Assembly (NCBI GenBank): GCA_008975185.1
Contig: BFAU01000089.1
Span: 1 to 16,243, forward strand
DNA length: 16,243 nucleotides
Direction: 5' to 3'
Source: a bacterium MnTg04
Lineage (GTDB): Bacteria > Pseudomonadota > Gammaproteobacteria > Steroidobacterales > MnTg04
Shown here: one piece after another, positions 15,024-16,243 of the stretch
How the letters are laid out: each line of letters starts with the position of its first letter
How positions within the stretch are numbered: position 1 is the stretch's first letter
Program-made: the position numbers and the translations under genes
The notes under the pieces: model-generated
Database searches by the model: none
Told to the model about the DNA's origin: nothing
What the model saw: the letters and a program-made list of their open reading frames with translations, nothing else

Positions 15024-15927
15024 CCGCAGGGAATTCATCGCGGGAACAATCGCAACCGGTCTGCTGAAGACGGGTGGTCTGACGCTGGCAGACGACCGCC
15101 CAATGCTGCACCGGTCGATTCCCGGCAGCGCAGAGGAACTGCCCATTATCGGTCTCGGTACAGCGCGTGTGTTTAACGTCGACGCTTCGCCAGGGCTTCG
15201 GGCCCCGCTCAAGGCAGTACTTAAGGAACTCCTCGATGGCGGCGGCAGCGTCATCGATACCGCGCCATCGTACGGGATGGCGGAAGGCGTAGTCGGCGAC
15301 CTGGTGGCCGGGCTCGATCACCCCGGGAAAGTCTTTCTCGCGACCAAGGTTGCGGCCAATGGTAAAGAAGCCGGCCTGCGCCAGATACAAAATTCGTTCA
15401 AGGATCTGAAGACCGGCGTCGTGGACCTTTACCAGGTACATAACCTGCGAGACACCAAACAACAGCTCGGATTGCTCAGGGAACTGCGAGAGGAAGGCAA
15501 GATCCGCTATATCGGCGTTACCCATTACGTTGACAGTCAGCACGACGAATTGGTGGACTGGGTAAGGCGCGAGCCGATGGATTTTCTGCAGTTCAATTAT
15601 TCCATCGCGGGACGCACCGCGGAACGAACCCTGTTGCCGCTTTGTGCGGACCTGGGCATAGCGACGATGATCAACCGGCCGTTCCAGCGCGGCAGACTAT
15701 TTCGAGGCGTAAAGGGCAAAGCGCTGCCCGAATGGGCGGCCGACTTCGATTGCCACAGTTGGGGACAGTTCTTCCTCAAATACATCGCCGCACACCCGGC
15801 GGTCACCAGCATTATTCCGGCGACAGCCAATCCAAAACACATGCTGGATAATATCCAGGCGGGGAAGGGCGGGCTGCCAGACGCCAGGCAACGGGTGAAA
15901 ATGTTTCAATTTGTCGACAGCCTGTAA
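15010..15927 (+). CDS. Tat-exported aldo/keto reductase
   Basis: The 305-residue protein starts with a twin-arginine signal: MFRLNRREFIAG with Arg6-Arg7, then a moderately hydrophobic stretch to about residue 26. The body is an aldo/keto reductase TIM barrel. Visible catalytic residues are Asp83 and Tyr88 (DTAPSYG), Lys113 (ATKVAAN) and His144 (LYQVHNLRD), which together form the usual tetrad. Further family patterns are GLGTARVFN, LREEGKIRYIGVTHY and SIIPATANPKH. I chose ATG 15010 because it puts the Arg pair at the right distance and has GGAG at 14996-14999; an in-frame ATG at 14929 lies inside the transporter gene and would bury the signal. It overlaps that gene by 14 nt. Tat export implies folding, with nicotinamide cofactor bound, before transport. 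The substrate is unknown. Confidence 0.9.
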   Translation: MFRLNRREFIAGTIATGLLKTGGLTLADDRPMLHRSIPGSAEELPIIGLGTARVFNVDASPGLRAPLKAVLKELLDGGGSVIDTAPSYGMAEGVVGDLVAGLDHPGKVFLATKVAANGKEAGLRQIQNSFKDLKTGVVDLYQVHNLRDTKQQLGLLRELREEGKIRYIGVTHYVDSQHDELVDWVRREPMDFLQFNYSIAGRTAERTLLPLCADLGIATMINRPFQRGRLFRGVKGKALPEWAADFDCHSWGQFFLKYIAAHPAVTSIIPATANPKHMLDNIQAGKGGLPDARQRVKMFQFVDSL

Positions 15928-15962
15928 GAAAAGGGCAGGATGCCGCAACGAAGCAGCAAGGC

Positions 15963-15987
15963 GGCCGAGGCAGGAATGCCCCCGGCC
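15963..15987. terminator. GNRA-capped hairpin between convergent genes
   Basis: GGCCG (15963-15967) pairs with CGGCC (15983-15987), and inside it GGCA (15969-15972) pairs with TGCC (15977-15980), leaving a GGAA tetraloop (GNRA type) and a small A/CC internal loop. It sits between the reductase stop (15927) and the stop of the converging gene (16004). No T-run follows directly on either strand, so it may work as a bidirectional RNA 3'-end structure rather than a classical intrinsic terminator. Confidence 0.5.
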
Positions 15988-16003
15988 ACCTGCTCGATTG
16001 TTG

Positions 16004-16243
16004 TTAGTCGTCTTGCTGGCGCTGATGACGACCGTGTTTCTTGCCTCGTTTACCGTGCCTGGAACGCGCGGCTTCGCGTTCTTCGTCAGACATCGACTCC
16101 CAGCGTACACGCCGTTCTGCCTTTCTTTCACTGCGTTTGGCCTTGGCCGCTTCCCGTTCTTCTTCGGACATAGATTCCCAGCGCGCACGCGACTTTGCGC
16201 GGTGTTTCTCCCGCATTTTACCGCGTTTGGCTCGCCCCGCCTC
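16004..16243 (-). CDS. Charged repeat protein, partial (5' end outside window)
   Basis: The frame stays open from the window edge (codon phase 16241-16243) to the TAA at 16004-16006, giving at least 79 residues. An internal ATG at 16216 would give 70 residues but has only a purine-rich AAACGCGGTAAA stretch before it, and the same basic composition continues upstream, so the gene is probably longer. The protein is extremely rich in Arg, Lys, Glu and Ala and holds two copies of RWESMS(E/D)EEREAA(K/R), 26 residues apart. It ends in a His/Arg/Lys-rich tail (HGKRGKKHGRHQRQQDD). No hydrophobic segment is seen. The Trp-x-x-Met-Ser-x-Glu-Glu-Arg pattern recalls helical repeats of small periplasmic or nucleic-acid-associated proteins such as DUF3106-like sequences, but I cannot assign a family. 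Confidence 0.6.
   Translation of the reverse strand, partial: EAGRAKRGKMREKHRAKSRARWESMSEEEREAAKAKRSERKAERRVRWESMSDEEREAARSRHGKRGKKHGRHQRQQDD
16067..16183 (-). repeat. Two-copy coding repeat (78-nt period) in the charged protein
   Basis: Two 39-nt blocks, 16145-16183 and 16067-16105, encode RWESMS(E/D)EEREAA. They lie 78 nt (26 codons) apart and are diverged at several third positions, so the duplication is not recent and selection on the protein is likely. Further copies may lie past the window edge. Confidence 0.8.

Noticed and set aside
1..16243. Mobile elements, CRISPR arrays, tRNA or rRNA genes, prophage
   Set aside because: No transposase or integrase motifs, regular short repeats with spacers, cloverleaf or rRNA-like sequences were seen by eye on either strand.

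Overview
The window looks like a chromosomal segment of a free-living, GC-rich gammaproteobacterium. The signs are a System I (Ccm) cytochrome c maturation operon with separate CcmH and CcmI, an acyl-CoA dehydrogenase/kinase pair, a LytS/LytTR-type two-component pair, and codon usage rich in G/C at third positions. Woeseiaceae-like or related marine lineages would fit, but the sequence alone does not fix the taxon. No transposases, tRNA/rRNA genes, CRISPR arrays or prophage genes were seen. The region reads as ordinary core and near-core chromosome, densely packed and mostly on the + strand.

Layout. (1) 1-536: the 3' end of a TPR protein. (2) 582-863, minus strand: a small Cys-containing lipoprotein with a plausible sigma70-type promoter at 929-957. 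(3) 1042-3974: a tight three-gene operon encoding a histidine phosphatase-fold protein, an acyl-CoA dehydrogenase of the ACAD10/11 type and an aminoglycoside-phosphotransferase-fold kinase. The last two resemble the parts of mammalian ACAD10/ACAD11 and the bacterial LvaC/LvaA pair, so phosphorylation-dependent breakdown of 4-hydroxyacyl-CoAs is the best working hypothesis. (4) 4002-10634: an extended -10 promoter followed by a complete ccmABCDEFGHI operon, in which most neighbours overlap by 4 nt. It exports heme, loads it on CcmE, reduces apocytochrome thiols (CcmG/CcmH) and ligates heme (CcmF/H/I). ccmD, only 54 codons, is included. (5) 10663-11550: a double-hotdog MaoC-like hydratase trailing the ccm genes. 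(6) 11657-13571: a 4-TM LytS-family histidine kinase and its LytTR response regulator. (7) 13626-15927: an ATP/ADP-antiporter-family (COG3202-like) membrane protein overlapping by 14 nt with a Tat-exported aldo/keto reductase. (8) 16004-16243, minus strand: the C-terminal part of a highly charged repeat protein that runs off the window edge, separated from the reductase gene by a GNRA-capped hairpin.

Most points of interest are subtle. The phosphatase-fold protein has Ser where the second catalytic His normally sits. The dehydrogenase has Asp where the catalytic Glu of classical acyl-CoA dehydrogenases lies. A nucleotide-antiporter-like protein occurs with no sign of an intracellular lifestyle, next to a NAD(P)H-type reductase with a twin-arginine signal. 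I did not find a clearly unprecedented system; the ACAD/kinase/pseudo-phosphatase operon and the transporter/Tat-reductase pair are the best candidates for under-described biology.
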